The notes under the pieces were generated by a model. It searched no databases, had not been told where the DNA came from, and worked only from the letters and a program-made list of their open reading frames with translations. Positions 1-6,441 of a stretch of 35,324 nucleotides of DNA are shown here, piece by piece (the first letter of the stretch is position 1; every line of letters starts with the position of its first letter). The position numbers were made by a program, and so were the translations under genes. Location: contig MHGP01000017.1 of the NCBI GenBank assembly GCA_001805615.1, positions 11,900 through 47,223 on the forward strand, written 5' to 3'. Origin of the DNA: Omnitrophica WOR_2 bacterium RIFCSPHIGHO2_02_FULL_48_11. Its GTDB lineage: Bacteria; Omnitrophota; Gorgyraeia; Zapsychrales; GWA2-47-8.

Positions 1-576
1 TGCGCTGTGGCAGACCGTGACCGTCGCGTGCTGCTGCAGCAAGAGCAGGATCAGCGGTTTACCAACGATGTCGCTGCGGCCCACGATCACCGCTTCCTTG
101 CCGCGCAGGCTCACACCGGTTGACCGGAGATGCTCCATGACCGCGGCCGGTGTGCAGGGAATGATGCTCGCCTCGCCCAAAAAAATTTTGCCGATATTCG
201 TCGCATTGACCCCTTCCAGATCCTTGACAGCCGCGATACAATTGCTCACCTCCCGGTGATTGATCTGTGCCGGAACAGGTTTATACACCATGACCCCGTG
301 CACGCCGGGATCTTTATTTAATTTATTAATATACTGAATGAGTTCGGACTGTGTAGTGCTCTGCGGCAGATTGACCAATTCGTAATGAAGACCTATCTGC
401 TCGGCGATCTTTTTTTGTGAATTGGCATACGCGCCGGCGCTTGGGTCATTGCCGACCATGACATTGACAAGATGCGGCACCGCCCCGGTCGTCTGCTTAA
501 GCTTTTCAACTTCCTTTTTCAAAGACTCCTTAAGATTCCCTGCCAAAACTTTTCCGTCCAAAAGCTGGGTACTCAT
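1..576 (-). CDS. folD: FolD-type methylenetetrahydrofolate dehydrogenase, 5' 192 codons (3' end beyond window)
   Basis: N-terminal 192 residues of a FolD-family protein; the C-terminus lies beyond position 1. FolD normally oxidises 5,10-methylene-THF with NAD(P)+ and then hydrolyses the methenyl-THF formed. The fold is clear: a DGK segment at residues 7-9, VGNDPSAG at 41-48, PCTPAAVMEHL in the middle and the nucleotide-binding GRSDIVGKPL. Numbering matches E. coli FolD without gaps, which makes the catalytic positions readable: Y50 is kept, but K54 is Q (YANSQ), Q98 is Y (VMVYKPVP instead of VQLPLP) and D121 is E (KDLEG). K54 is the residue most tied to cyclohydrolase activity in characterised FolD. 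I infer a dehydrogenase-only enzyme working with the cyclohydrolase-family gene 11 nt upstream. The ATG at 574-576 has an AGGA about 10 nt upstream. Family assignment is firm; the loss of function is inference. Confidence 0.9.
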   Translation of the reverse strand, partial: MSTQLLDGKVLAGNLKESLKKEVEKLKQTTGAVPHLVNVMVGNDPSAGAYANSQKKIAEQIGLHYELVNLPQSTTQSELIQYINKLNKDPGVHGVMVYKPVPAQINHREVSNCIAAVKDLEGVNATNIGKIFLGEASIIPCTPAAVMEHLRSTGVSLRGKEAVIVGRSDIVGKPLILLLLQQHATVTVCHSA

Positions 577-587
577 GACCGCATCCT

Positions 588-1073
588 TCACTTATTGATC
601 TCCACATTGATCATCGCCGATTTAAAAGCCGCCAGCAAAAATTCCACCGCCACCTGAACGTCGCTGATCAGATACCGGTTCCCGTACTTGACGAGATCCG
701 GCGCCAGCTGAACCGCGCTATAACACAAACGCCCCACCTCTAAAGGAACCGCCCGTGCCCCTTTCAAGGCCGCCTTTTTCGCCTTGGCATCGCCTTGACC
801 GGCCTGCGCCACTTTCAAATAAGCCTCCGCGTCCAGGTCCACCAGTTCCAAAAACCTTTTTCGCAGCTGTTCGCTTTTATTTAAAATTTTCTGGATTTTA
901 TTCTCGATAGCCTGGGGTTTCCCCTTGCCCAAAGAATAATTGGCGACCATCGATAAAAGCGCCGCGCCTAATGCCGCGGTCAGTGCCGCGGCCGAGCCTC
1001 CCCCGGGAACAGGCGTCCGCTGCGAAAGAACGTCGAGGTATTGTGTAAGCGTAAAACTTTTAAAATTTGACAT
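588..1073 (-). CDS. fchA: Cyclodeaminase/cyclohydrolase family protein (FchA-like methenyl-THF cyclohydrolase)
   Basis: A 161-aa protein of the formiminotransferase-cyclodeaminase C-terminal family. It shows the signature TPVPGGGSAAALTAALG near the N-terminus, then the mainly helical body typical of the family (about 180-210 aa, so this one is short). Members include formimido-THF cyclodeaminase and the stand-alone methenyl-THF cyclohydrolase FchA. The gene directly precedes a folD that has lost the cyclohydrolase residues and lies in the same transcript, so a cyclohydrolase role fits best; cyclodeaminase remains possible. I start it at the ATG at 1071-1073, which gives MSNFKSF and has AGGAAAA about 10 nt upstream. 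A TTG 27 nt further upstream would add a poor N-terminal extension. No formiminotransferase domain is attached. Confidence 0.85.
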   Translation of the reverse strand: MSNFKSFTLTQYLDVLSQRTPVPGGGSAAALTAALGAALLSMVANYSLGKGKPQAIENKIQKILNKSEQLRKRFLELVDLDAEAYLKVAQAGQGDAKAKKAALKGARAVPLEVGRLCYSAVQLAPDLVKYGNRYLISDVQVAVEFLLAAFKSAMINVEINK

Positions 1074-1100
1074 TACTGGTCTTTTCCTAACCAATAACAA

Positions 1101-1316
1101 TGATGGAAACCAGTATTAGACCTTTGCCATCTGGAAGAAAAGGCCTGGTATTGACTTCCTTATTATTTGGTTGTACAAAGGTCAATAAGGTTCAACCGGC
1201 GGAAGCGAAGATATTGTTAGCACGGGCCTGCACAAAAATAGTAATGAATTTATGATAGCGTAAAGCATTATCCTTTTCAACAACTACCTGGAAATTTTCT
1301 CATAAGAAAAATAATC
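1101..1316. other. Leader/intergenic region between yraN and fchA
   Basis: 216 nt without an ORF that looks coding. On the minus strand, just upstream of fchA, a weak stem can be drawn from ACCAG/CTGGT with an inner GCCTTT/AAAGGT (about 1092-1155). I could not match it to a folate riboswitch. The plus strand carries a TTGACT-17-TACAAA arrangement at 1152-1180 that resembles a promoter, but no gene lies downstream in that direction. Confidence 0.3.
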
Positions 1317-1688
1317 TCAGCAAGGAAAATCAAAAGCATTTTTGATGATCTCGACCTGTTCTGCCTCGCCGGCATTGGGCGAGACCGCCATCACATCAAA
1401 ACGCGCCGGCCGCTCCAGCAATCTTTTGTATTTCAAATAACTCAGGGCCAGCCGGGCGAGCTTGAACTGTTTGGGCCGGGAGATCGCCTCGAACGGCGTG
1501 CCGCACAACGCCGTGCGGCGGGTCTTCACTTCGATAAAACAGATGACACCCGCATCCAGCGCAATGATATCCACCTCACCCAGTTTGTTGCGAAAATTCC
1601 GCTCCAAAATTTTATAACACTGACGCTGCAAGAATTCCACCGCCAGATCTTCGCCATGCTGCCCTAATTCTTTTTTAGATCGGTTCAT
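1317..1688 (-). CDS. yraN: YraN/UPF0102 endonuclease-like protein
   Basis: A 123-aa protein of the UPF0102 (YraN) family, a restriction-endonuclease-like fold related to Holliday-junction resolvases; the cellular role is not settled. Visible hallmarks are GQHGEDLAVEFLQ at the N-terminus, LERNFRNKLGEVDIIA (the GEID core) around residues 28-43 and FIEVKTRR (the ExK motif) around 50-57. Length is typical. Its ATG overlaps the rnhB stop by one base (TAATG at 1686-1690), so it is translationally coupled to rnhB. The rplS-rnhB-yraN order is the common bacterial one. Confidence 0.93.
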   Translation of the reverse strand: MNRSKKELGQHGEDLAVEFLQRQCYKILERNFRNKLGEVDIIALDAGVICFIEVKTRRTALCGTPFEAISRPKQFKLARLALSYLKYKRLLERPARFDVMAVSPNAGEAEQVEIIKNAFDFPC

Positions 1689-2332
1689 TAAACAGAGTTA
1701 AATGTCTTTCGATGAATTTGCGAAAGGCCGTGTTTTTTGATGGCTAATTTATGCTCCGGGGTCGGATAACCTTTGTGTTTGCTAAAACCATATTGCGGAT
1801 ACACTTTATCATACTCATTGAGGATACGGTCCCGGGTCACCTTGGCGATGATCGAAGCGCAGGCGATCGAAAGGCTCAGATCATCCCCACCGATAATCGT
1901 CTTGTAGGCAACCCGCAAATCTGTTTTGAAAGAATTTCCGTCGATCAAAAGGCATACCTTGCGCCGCAGATCAGGCGCGGCTTCATTGGTCAAAATTTTT
2001 CCCAGCAATTCCGTTACCGCGATGTTCATCGCCTGGTAGGTCGCCTGCAAGATATTGCATTGGTCGATGATGCCTTCGCTCACCAGGCCCACACCCACCT
2101 GGGCATTGGCCTGGATCTCGTCAAAGGCTTTTTCCCGCTGCAGAGCACTGATCTTTTTGGAATCCCGGATGGTGTTCTGGAAAGATTCACTTTTAAGAAA
2201 AACCGCGGCAGCGACCACCGGCCCGGCAAGCGGACCGCGGCCTGCCTCGTCCACGCCGATAATAAAATCAAATCCTTCCCGTTTGGCTTGCTGTTCGTAT
2301 GTCAGCATCGAGAAAGCTGTTGATTGGGTCAT
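1688..2332 (-). CDS. rnhB: Ribonuclease HII
   Basis: A 214-aa RNase HII, which nicks the RNA strand of RNA/DNA hybrids and removes misincorporated ribonucleotides. The active-site motif GVDEAGRGPLAGPVVAAAV supplies D28 and E29; LLIDGNSF gives D131 and the IIGGDD segment gives D150. ASIIAKVTRDR and GFSKHKGYPTPEH are the usual C-terminal family motifs. The ATG at 2330-2332 is used; a second Met at residue 9 is possible, since residues 1-8 are not conserved. It follows rplS after a 63-nt gap and overlaps yraN by one base. Confidence 0.95.
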   Translation of the reverse strand: MTQSTAFSMLTYEQQAKREGFDFIIGVDEAGRGPLAGPVVAAAVFLKSESFQNTIRDSKKISALQREKAFDEIQANAQVGVGLVSEGIIDQCNILQATYQAMNIAVTELLGKILTNEAAPDLRRKVCLLIDGNSFKTDLRVAYKTIIGGDDLSLSIACASIIAKVTRDRILNEYDKVYPQYGFSKHKGYPTPEHKLAIKKHGLSQIHRKTFNSV

Positions 2333-2395
2333 GGATAAAAACTTAAGGATTAAACCGCTGAATTTTTACGAAGGGAATGACCTGCAAAAAAACTA

Positions 2396-2794
2396 TTAGG
2401 CCGCAGGCTGTGCCGGTTGTGCCGGCTTTGCCGTTGGTTCGGCATGATCGGTTTTTACACTGACTTTATTGCCCACGCGGTCACGCAGATAATATAATTT
2501 GGCGCGTCTGACCAGGCCCTTATGGACAACTTTGAGGCTTTCGATCACCGGTGAATGGATGGGAAACGTTCTTTCCACCCCTTCCCCGAATGAAACTTTT
2601 CTCACCGTAAAGGTGGATTTGACACCGCTGCCGGTCTTACGGATGACAATTCCTTCAAAAGGATGCAGACGGACTTTATCGGATTCCGCGACCTTAACTT
2701 TCATTTTGACGGTATCGCCGACGTTGAAGGCGGGCAGATCCGCGCGCAGATATTGTTTTTCGATATTTTTGATTGTTTCAGCTATACTGACCAT
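2396..2794 (-). CDS. rplS: 50S ribosomal protein L19
   Basis: A 132-aa L19, a component of the large subunit near the interface with the 30S. Family features are [15 protein letters not shown], the [23 protein letters not shown] block, [13 protein letters not shown]-like text (here [13 protein letters not shown]) and [13 protein letters not shown]19 is usually about 115 aa; the extra length is a C-terminal Ala/Pro-rich tail ([15 protein letters not shown]), probably disordered. The start has a strong Shine-Dalgarno (GGAAAGGA, 6 nt before ATG). trmD, its usual upstream neighbour, lies about 5.9 kb away beyond an accessory island. Confidence 0.97.
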   Translation of the reverse strand: MVSIAETIKNIEKQYLRADLPAFNVGDTVKMKVKVAESDKVRLHPFEGIVIRKTGSGVKSTFTVRKVSFGEGVERTFPIHSPVIESLKVVHKGLVRRAKLYYLRDRVGNKVSVKTDHAEPTAKPAQPAQPAA

Positions 2795-2844
2795 TTTAAA
2801 TCCTTTCCATGAAGCCCCACAGCTAAAGCCGTAAGACCTAAATT

Positions 2845-2992
2845 ATGACCCGTCTTCGCCCAATGGCTTATGCGTTGGGCTTCGCCGGGTTCATCCGCCT
2901 TATTCAGATAAGGGCGAACATCCGCCGAAGCCTCTTTCTTCTTTCGCCTTCCTCGACCGGTAAGCTCGCGGTATTCGGCGTAGGCGGATGAA
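2845..2992 (-). repeat. Structured palindromic repeat, copy A
   Basis: A compact hairpin module at 2848-2890 (outer stem ACCCG/CGGGT, inner stem GCCCAA/TTGGGC) is followed by a segment bounded by the 10-bp inverted words TCATCCGCCT (2891-2900) and AGGCGGATGA (2982-2991). Nested CGCCGAA/TTCGGCG arms lie inside. The same layout in the opposite orientation occurs at 4915-5056. It fills most of the non-coding gap between rplS and the 70-aa gene. I see no ORF in it. Confidence 0.6.
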
Positions 2993-3075
2993 TACTTGGC
3001 TTATCAAGGCCGCTTTTTTCTGCGATTGAGTGAACAAATTTAACACATAAGTCAGCCTCTGTCAATTCGGATTTT

Positions 3076-3288
3076 TTACAACTTAAAATTCTTGCCGGAG
3101 GACTTCAGGCTGGATATTTCGACTCTTGAAAAAACCTTATGGACGGTCGTTAAGAATTTCAGATAAGCATCAAAGGAAGGGTTGGACGCTGCTGTCTCGA
3201 CGCTGCTTTGGGCTCTGCGGAAAGAATCCCTTCTCTTCGCGCACCCGGCGTCTTGGAGCATTTCTTTTTTTTCTTTCGTGCTAAGCAT
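3076..3288 (-). CDS. Small hypothetical protein coupled to a nucleotidyltransferase
   Basis: A 70-aa charged protein I do not recognise: MLSTKEKKEMLQDAG, then a basic CAKRRDSFRRAQ stretch, then a helix-like FDAYLKFLTTVHKVFSR. Its ATG is one base after the stop of the nucleotidyltransferase gene (3290-3835), so the two are translationally coupled. The arrangement recalls two-gene toxin-antitoxin modules with a nucleotidyltransferase partner, but the small protein has no HEPN motif (no RxxxxH) and no recognisable DNA-binding domain. Real-gene status rests on the coupling and clean reading frame; function is unknown. Confidence 0.6.
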   Translation of the reverse strand: MLSTKEKKEMLQDAGCAKRRDSFRRAQSSVETAASNPSFDAYLKFLTTVHKVFSRVEISSLKSSGKNFKL

Positions 3289-3289
3289 C

Positions 3290-3835
3290 TTATGTTCTCT
3301 TCAGCAGTTCGGCCAATTCTTTTTCACGGCCGAACAATGCGAAATATTCCTTTAAAAGTTTGAGGTCCAACCGGTCTTTGTGGAGTTTCAGGAGCTTTTC
3401 AATGTCCGCCGAATCCTGCGTATGCCGGGCGGGGTCATTGGCCATGGCTTGAACTTTTAAGCCGATAATGTCCTCGGGGATCAGGACCTTGACCGTCAAT
3501 TTGTTGTTTAGTATGCCACATTCCTGCGCCCTTTTCAACATATTCTTCGTGTAGTGCCGGTGGGCGTGCAAAAAGTCGATCTGGCCCAATTCCGTGAGCG
3601 CCCCCTTAAAATTCGAGACATCCGCGCTTTCATGCAGCAGCTCATAGCCCAAGCTGAGGAGCAATTTCTTGACCTTGGGCATATCCTCTTTCAGGATCAA
3701 GATATCGATATCCTGGGTCGCCCGGGTATATCCGGCGGCATGCAGGGCGAACCCTCCCATCAGGGCGTAGCAGACCCCCTGCTTTTCAAAATTCTCCAGT
3801 AAAAACTTAAAAACCTTCTCGAAATCCATGGGCAT
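3290..3835 (-). CDS. Nucleotidyltransferase-fold protein (AbiEii/DUF6036-like)
   Basis: A 181-aa protein with the minimal nucleotidyltransferase signature: ALMGGFALHAAGYTRATQDID near residues 23-43, where the GG and the TxDID acidic pair are the core, and a third acidic residue is probably the D of GQIDFLHA. The C-terminal half (LIPEDIIGLKVQAMANDP...DSADIEKLL) is typical of AbiEii-like and related nucleotidyltransferases. The long version begins at a TTG with no clear Shine-Dalgarno; I chose the ATG at 3833-3835, with another ATG six bases later as an alternative. It is followed one base downstream by the 70-aa partner. Family fold is likely; a toxin or defence role is only inferred from context. 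Confidence 0.8.
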   Translation of the reverse strand: MPMDFEKVFKFLLENFEKQGVCYALMGGFALHAAGYTRATQDIDILILKEDMPKVKKLLLSLGYELLHESADVSNFKGALTELGQIDFLHAHRHYTKNMLKRAQECGILNNKLTVKVLIPEDIIGLKVQAMANDPARHTQDSADIEKLLKLHKDRLDLKLLKEYFALFGREKELAELLKRT

Positions 3836-3914
3836 ACAGAGGGCTATTCTACCGTAAAGCAAAATTTTCGGCAAATGTATCTTTGTGCTAAAAAATCAGA
3901 GGAAGGAGCTCCCT

Positions 3915-4010
3915 ATGGCTTGGCTGCATAAATTTTTCCTGGAACTTGTTTCGGCTGGTCATTACGCCGGAACGCTTATTTTTCCCAGCGTGAAAAATTT
4001 CGCTCGATGA
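3915..4010 (+). CDS. Possible 31-aa small ORF with a strong Shine-Dalgarno
   Basis: The only plausible plus-strand start in the window: AAGGAG at 3903-3908, a 6-nt spacer, then ATG at 3915 and a 31-codon frame ending at TGA 4008-4010. The peptide starts MAWLHKFFLELVSAG and has no recognisable domain. Part of it overlaps the left arm of the palindromic element at 3943-4325, so the frame may be accidental. Confidence 0.12.
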   Translation: MAWLHKFFLELVSAGHYAGTLIFPSVKNFAR

Positions 4011-4325
4011 AAACCTTCGCTCGTCCCCACTGCTTCGCTTTGCGAAGCAAAGCGTTGGGGACACCTTGCCCGTTTCGGCCTCGCAACATCCTGAAAAAAT
4101 TTATTCCGCCAATCCATTTTTTATCTCAAGATTCTGGATTGCTTTTGTAGGGACGTTTGTCCGACAAGCGGGCACGGTCTCCGCCACCAGCGGAGGAGCG
4201 CGGAGGACAACCGAACGCAGTTTTGTCTCGCCGGGACAAAACAAGTGATCCCGAAAAAAGCAATTCAGAATCTTTTTATAGCCAATGAGCATTCCGGCGT
4301 AAGGGCTAGCCGAAACAGTCAAGTG
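3943..4325. repeat. MITE-like palindromic element rich in hairpins
   Basis: Imperfect terminal inverted repeats at 3943-3972 and 4292-4325 share TTCCGGCGTAA and AGCCGAAACA as arms. Inside lie a near-perfect palindrome at 4023-4062 (arms CGCTTTGC/GCAAAGCG, flanked by CCCCA/TGGGG), a second inverted pair at 4130-4148/4256-4274 (AAGATTCTGGATTGCTTTT against AAAAGCAATTCAGAATCTT), CTCCGC/GCGGAG around 4180 and TTTTGTC/GACAAAA around 4223-4243. No transposase and no convincing ORF are present. It fills the 585-nt gap between the nucleotidyltransferase gene and the YwqK-like gene. Confidence 0.5.
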
Positions 4326-4420
4326 CTCCCACGCAACTTAAAGGCTAGCCGAAATGTTCAAGTGTTCCCGCGCAACTTTAGGGCTAGCCGAAACATTCAA
4401 ACATTCCCACAAAAAAATTT
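4304..4420. repeat. 39-bp tandem repeat, about three units
   Basis: Three units begin with the 8-bp palindrome GGCTAGCC at 4304, 4343 and 4382, giving an exact 39-nt period. Each continues with GAAA, then a CAAG/GTGTTCCC-like block; units 1 and 2 end in GCAACTTWA, and unit 3 decays into an A/T tract. The first unit overlaps the right arm of the palindromic element, as if that arm had been amplified. Confidence 0.8.
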
Positions 4421-4795
4421 TCATTTTCCCCGCATCAGGACTCTGGAGAATAAAAACCAACCCCCCGTCCCTAAAACGGCAACAATGATCCAGAACCACG
4501 GACGGAACAGGAAAGCGATCGCTCCCATATCCCGGGCCGGATCATTGGCTCTTTTACTGATAAGAATATCGTCTTTAAAATAAAATTTGTCTTTAACCGT
4601 TCCGTCTTTTTTATACTCCGTGGTCAACCCTTCCAATTTGCCGTCTTTATACTTGGAATCATATTGTTTTTCACCCGTGTCATAGTAAGTCTTATGCTTG
4701 CCGTCGCTCATTGGTTCCTCGCCATAAGCTAAACCGCCGGCCAGCAGGCTTAATCCTACGCCCGCCAACAACAGCCAAACATAATTTTTATGCAT
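4421..4795 (-). CDS. Exported YwqK-like repeat protein with a C-terminal membrane anchor
   Basis: From the ATG at 4793-4795 this is a 124-aa protein with a signal peptide (MHKNYVWLLLAGVGLSLLAG, cleavage near AYG), two short repeats of the YwqK/MORN-like type (KTYYDTGEKQYDSKYKDGKLEG, then TTEYKKDGTVKDKFYFKDD), and a C-terminal hydrophobic helix (FRPWFWIIVAVLGTGGWFLF) followed by basic residues. YwqK-type repeats are often labelled antitoxin-like, but the exported topology argues for an envelope role. A GTG start 63 nt upstream would put a basic extension before the signal peptide and is less likely. No strong Shine-Dalgarno is visible. Function unknown. Confidence 0.7.
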   Translation of the reverse strand: MHKNYVWLLLAGVGLSLLAGGLAYGEEPMSDGKHKTYYDTGEKQYDSKYKDGKLEGLTTEYKKDGTVKDKFYFKDDILISKRANDPARDMGAIAFLFRPWFWIIVAVLGTGGWFLFSRVLMRGK

Positions 4796-4914
4796 ATCAA
4801 AGAGAATAAATCCGCTCCTCCGTGGGAAATTCTTAAAGGGGTGAATCTTACGAAGCACTTTTATTATAACAGAAGCGGGTGGAAAGCAATGCGGAAAAGA
4901 GGATAATTACGGGG

Positions 4915-5056
4915 TCATCCGCCTTCGCAGGAGATCATTGCGCGTGGAGGAATGCCAAAAGATGGATCAATGGCTACGGCGGATTCCGCCAATAATATTG
5001 AGGCGGATGAACCCGGCGAAGCCAAAAGTGAAAACATTTTGGCGAAGACGGGTCAT
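4915..5056 (+). repeat. Structured palindromic repeat, copy B (inverted relative to copy A)
   Basis: Same architecture as 2845-2992 in the opposite orientation: TCATCCGCCT at 4915-4924 and AGGCGGATGA at 5001-5010 bound a segment with an internal GGCGGA/TCCGCC palindrome, followed by the hairpin module at 5011-5053 (ACCCG outer stem, inner GCCAAAA/TTTTGGC). The outer text is shared with copy A, but the inner stem differs in sequence while keeping its pairing. Part of the 363-nt gap between the YwqK-like gene and the first ORF6N gene. Confidence 0.6.
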
Positions 5057-5057
5057 A

Positions 5058-5135
5058 TCCAGGTGCCCCGGGCTTTGCCCGTGGGACTCCATTTTCCTGG
5101 GATCTGCCGCAACTTAAAGCCCGGAGGCAAAGTTG
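5058..5135. repeat. Two further hairpins downstream of the ORF6N gene
   Basis: The first hairpin (5058-5102) has an outer CCAGG/CCTGG stem enclosing an 11-bp imperfect stem around GGGC-TTT-GCCC, with 9 of 11 positions paired. The second (5110-5135) pairs CAACTT with AAGTTG and has an inner GCC-CGGA-GGC stem. Neither is followed by a T-run on the minus strand, so they are not classic terminators. Confidence 0.45.
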
Positions 5136-5158
5136 GAAACGATTTAAATTATTCTCTA

Positions 5159-5677
5159 CTAATCAGTATGAAATCCTATCTTTCGCTTGGACGTCTCCGG
5201 TGGCGGCGTCATGAGCTGACGGATAGCATCGAATACCACTTTAAATTGGGTGTCATATTTCTTTTCCATCTGCTCAAATTTACGAGCCAAATCCTTATGG
5301 CTTGCGAGTATTTCACGCAACTTCACAAAAGCCCGCATAATAGCGATGTTCACATCAATCGCCCGCTCGCTGTTTAAAACACTGGAAAGCATGGCAACTC
5401 CCTGCTCGGTAAAAGCAAAAGGGCGATATTTAATATTTTGACCTTGTTTCAAGGTCGCAAATTGCGACCTTGAAAGTAAAGTCTCGGCCTCAGTAGTAGT
5501 CAACTCAAACATAAAATCCTCAGGAAATCTTCTTAAATTTCTTCTGACTTGTTCCTTTAACCGCTTCGTCGACACGCCATAAAGCTCCGCCAAATGCTTA
5601 TCCAGCATCACCTTGTGCCCACGGATGAAAAAAATTTTGTTTTCGATGATTTCAGATGGAATTGAGACAGGCTTCAT
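5159..5677 (-). CDS. ORF6N (KilA-N-like) domain protein, paralogue 1
   Basis: A 172-aa protein with an N-terminal ORF6N domain (residues about 8-95): IENKIFFIRGHKVMLDKHLA, then RRNLRRFPEDFMFELT and FAFTEQGVAMLSSVLNSERA. ORF6N is a DNA-binding domain first seen in phage antirepressor-like proteins. The C-terminal half is a probable coiled coil (FVKLREILASHKDLARKFEQM). A close paralogue lies at 7994-8515 with the same ends (MK..SIPSE at the start, KRKIGFHTD at the end). The ATG has AAGGGGAATCTT directly before it, and both paralogues share this leader. A 27-bp-plus palindrome sits inside the coding sequence at 5447-5475. Targets are unknown. Confidence 0.9.
   Translation of the reverse strand: MKPVSIPSEIIENKIFFIRGHKVMLDKHLAELYGVSTKRLKEQVRRNLRRFPEDFMFELTTTEAETLLSRSQFATLKQGQNIKYRPFAFTEQGVAMLSSVLNSERAIDVNIAIMRAFVKLREILASHKDLARKFEQMEKKYDTQFKVVFDAIRQLMTPPPETSKRKIGFHTD
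5447..5475. repeat. Perfect palindrome inside ORF6N paralogue 1
   Basis: 14-bp arms (TTTCAAGGTCGCAA and its complement) around a single central A. It overlaps an extra ACCTTG-TTT-CAAGGT hairpin at 5441-5455. It encodes the SRSQFATLKQ segment. The paralogue keeps a palindrome at the same codons with compensating base changes. Confidence 0.85.
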
Positions 5678-5760
5678 AAGATTCCCCTTTCGTTAAAACA
5701 AATTGCCGGCAGTGGAGGACTGCCAGTTATAGGGAAATCGAGGAGCGTTTAAATAATATC
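5678..5760 (-). promoter_or_regulatory. Upstream region of ORF6N paralogue 1 (shared element and hairpin)
   Basis: The 17-nt word CTCCTCGATTTCCCTAT (minus strand, plus positions 5729-5745) also occurs upstream of the second ORF6N gene. Its end forms a -10-like TATAAC, with TTTAAA 16 nt upstream as a weak -35. Between this and the Shine-Dalgarno lies a perfect GGCAGT-GGAGG-ACTGCC hairpin (5708-5724) that could be an operator; the second copy lacks it. Confidence 0.45.
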
Positions 5761-5855
5761 ACTTAAATCTACGCGAGGCAAAATAATTTTTGGGGAGGAA
5801 AATTTTACAGGAGCTCTACGATTGAAAAACAGAACCGTCGCCTTTTCTACAGCAG

Positions 5856-6383
5856 TCAGCGTGTTGCCAGATAAAATATAGTAAATAGGATCGCAAAAAT
5901 TATAGCCGCGGCCGGAGTTATTTTTTGAAGAGAATGCATTCTCGTTTCCATTTCCTTCCTCTTTTCCAACGGCAAAGCATCATATTTTACGCTTCCGCCG
6001 AATTTCCACCAAAGAGAAGTTATCGGATAGAGAAGAAAGAACACTCCTCCGGCCAATAACAGCTTCCGCTCGAACGGAGAAATATCCGCCATTTCCACAA
6101 GACCTAAATATAAAGAAATACCGCCAAAGATCAAGCTGCCGACAAGATATAAAGAAGACTGAGCCTTGTTCGGGGATAAAATGGGGAGAAGCCCGTTGTT
6201 GACGCTCCGGCGCATCTGATACAGTTCAAAGACGATCACGTACCCGCAAAACAGCACCGTTATGATGAAAACATCAAGTGTTAGTTTCCCGGCAACGAAA
6301 TAAGCCCAAAAAACGATCAGCGCAACGGCCAGGCACACGACACACACGAATAAAAAAAATATTTTTGAGAATGTTTTAATCAT
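5856..6383 (-). CDS. Hypothetical integral membrane protein
   Basis: A 175-aa protein I do not recognise. About five hydrophobic segments are visible: FFLFVCVVCLAVALIVFWAY near the N-terminus, FIITVLFCGYVIVFELY, LYLVGSLIFGGISLYLGL, LLLAGGVFFLLYPITSLWW and AAAIIFAILFTIFYLA at the C-terminus. Short basic loops (QMRRS, LEKRKEMETR) suggest cytoplasmic segments. I use the ATG at 6381-6383, preceded by AGGGAAAG; an ATG ten codons upstream is in frame. It lies downstream of the attC-like site at 6442-6501. Function unknown. Confidence 0.7.
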   Translation of the reverse strand: MIKTFSKIFFLFVCVVCLAVALIVFWAYFVAGKLTLDVFIITVLFCGYVIVFELYQMRRSVNNGLLPILSPNKAQSSLYLVGSLIFGGISLYLGLVEMADISPFERKLLLAGGVFFLLYPITSLWWKFGGSVKYDALPLEKRKEMETRMHSLQKITPAAAIIFAILFTIFYLATR

Positions 6384-6441
6384 ATTTATCTTTCCCTTCT
6401 CCTTTCCCGTCATTTCCAGGTACCCAGTCCTTAGGTCTTAG

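Noticed and set aside
1152-1180. Plus-strand promoter (TTGACT-17-TACAAA)
   Set aside because: No plus-strand gene follows; it is probably a chance match.
4101-4322. A 73-codon minus-strand frame in the hairpin-rich region
   Set aside because: It runs through several inverted repeats and shows no domain or ribosome binding site; the base pattern is explained by hairpins.
4304-4420. CRISPR array
   Set aside because: The 39-bp units are contiguous with no spacers between them, and no cas gene is present.
3836-5158. Retron or group II intron
   Set aside because: The region is rich in hairpins, but no reverse transcriptase or intron-domain motif is visible nearby.
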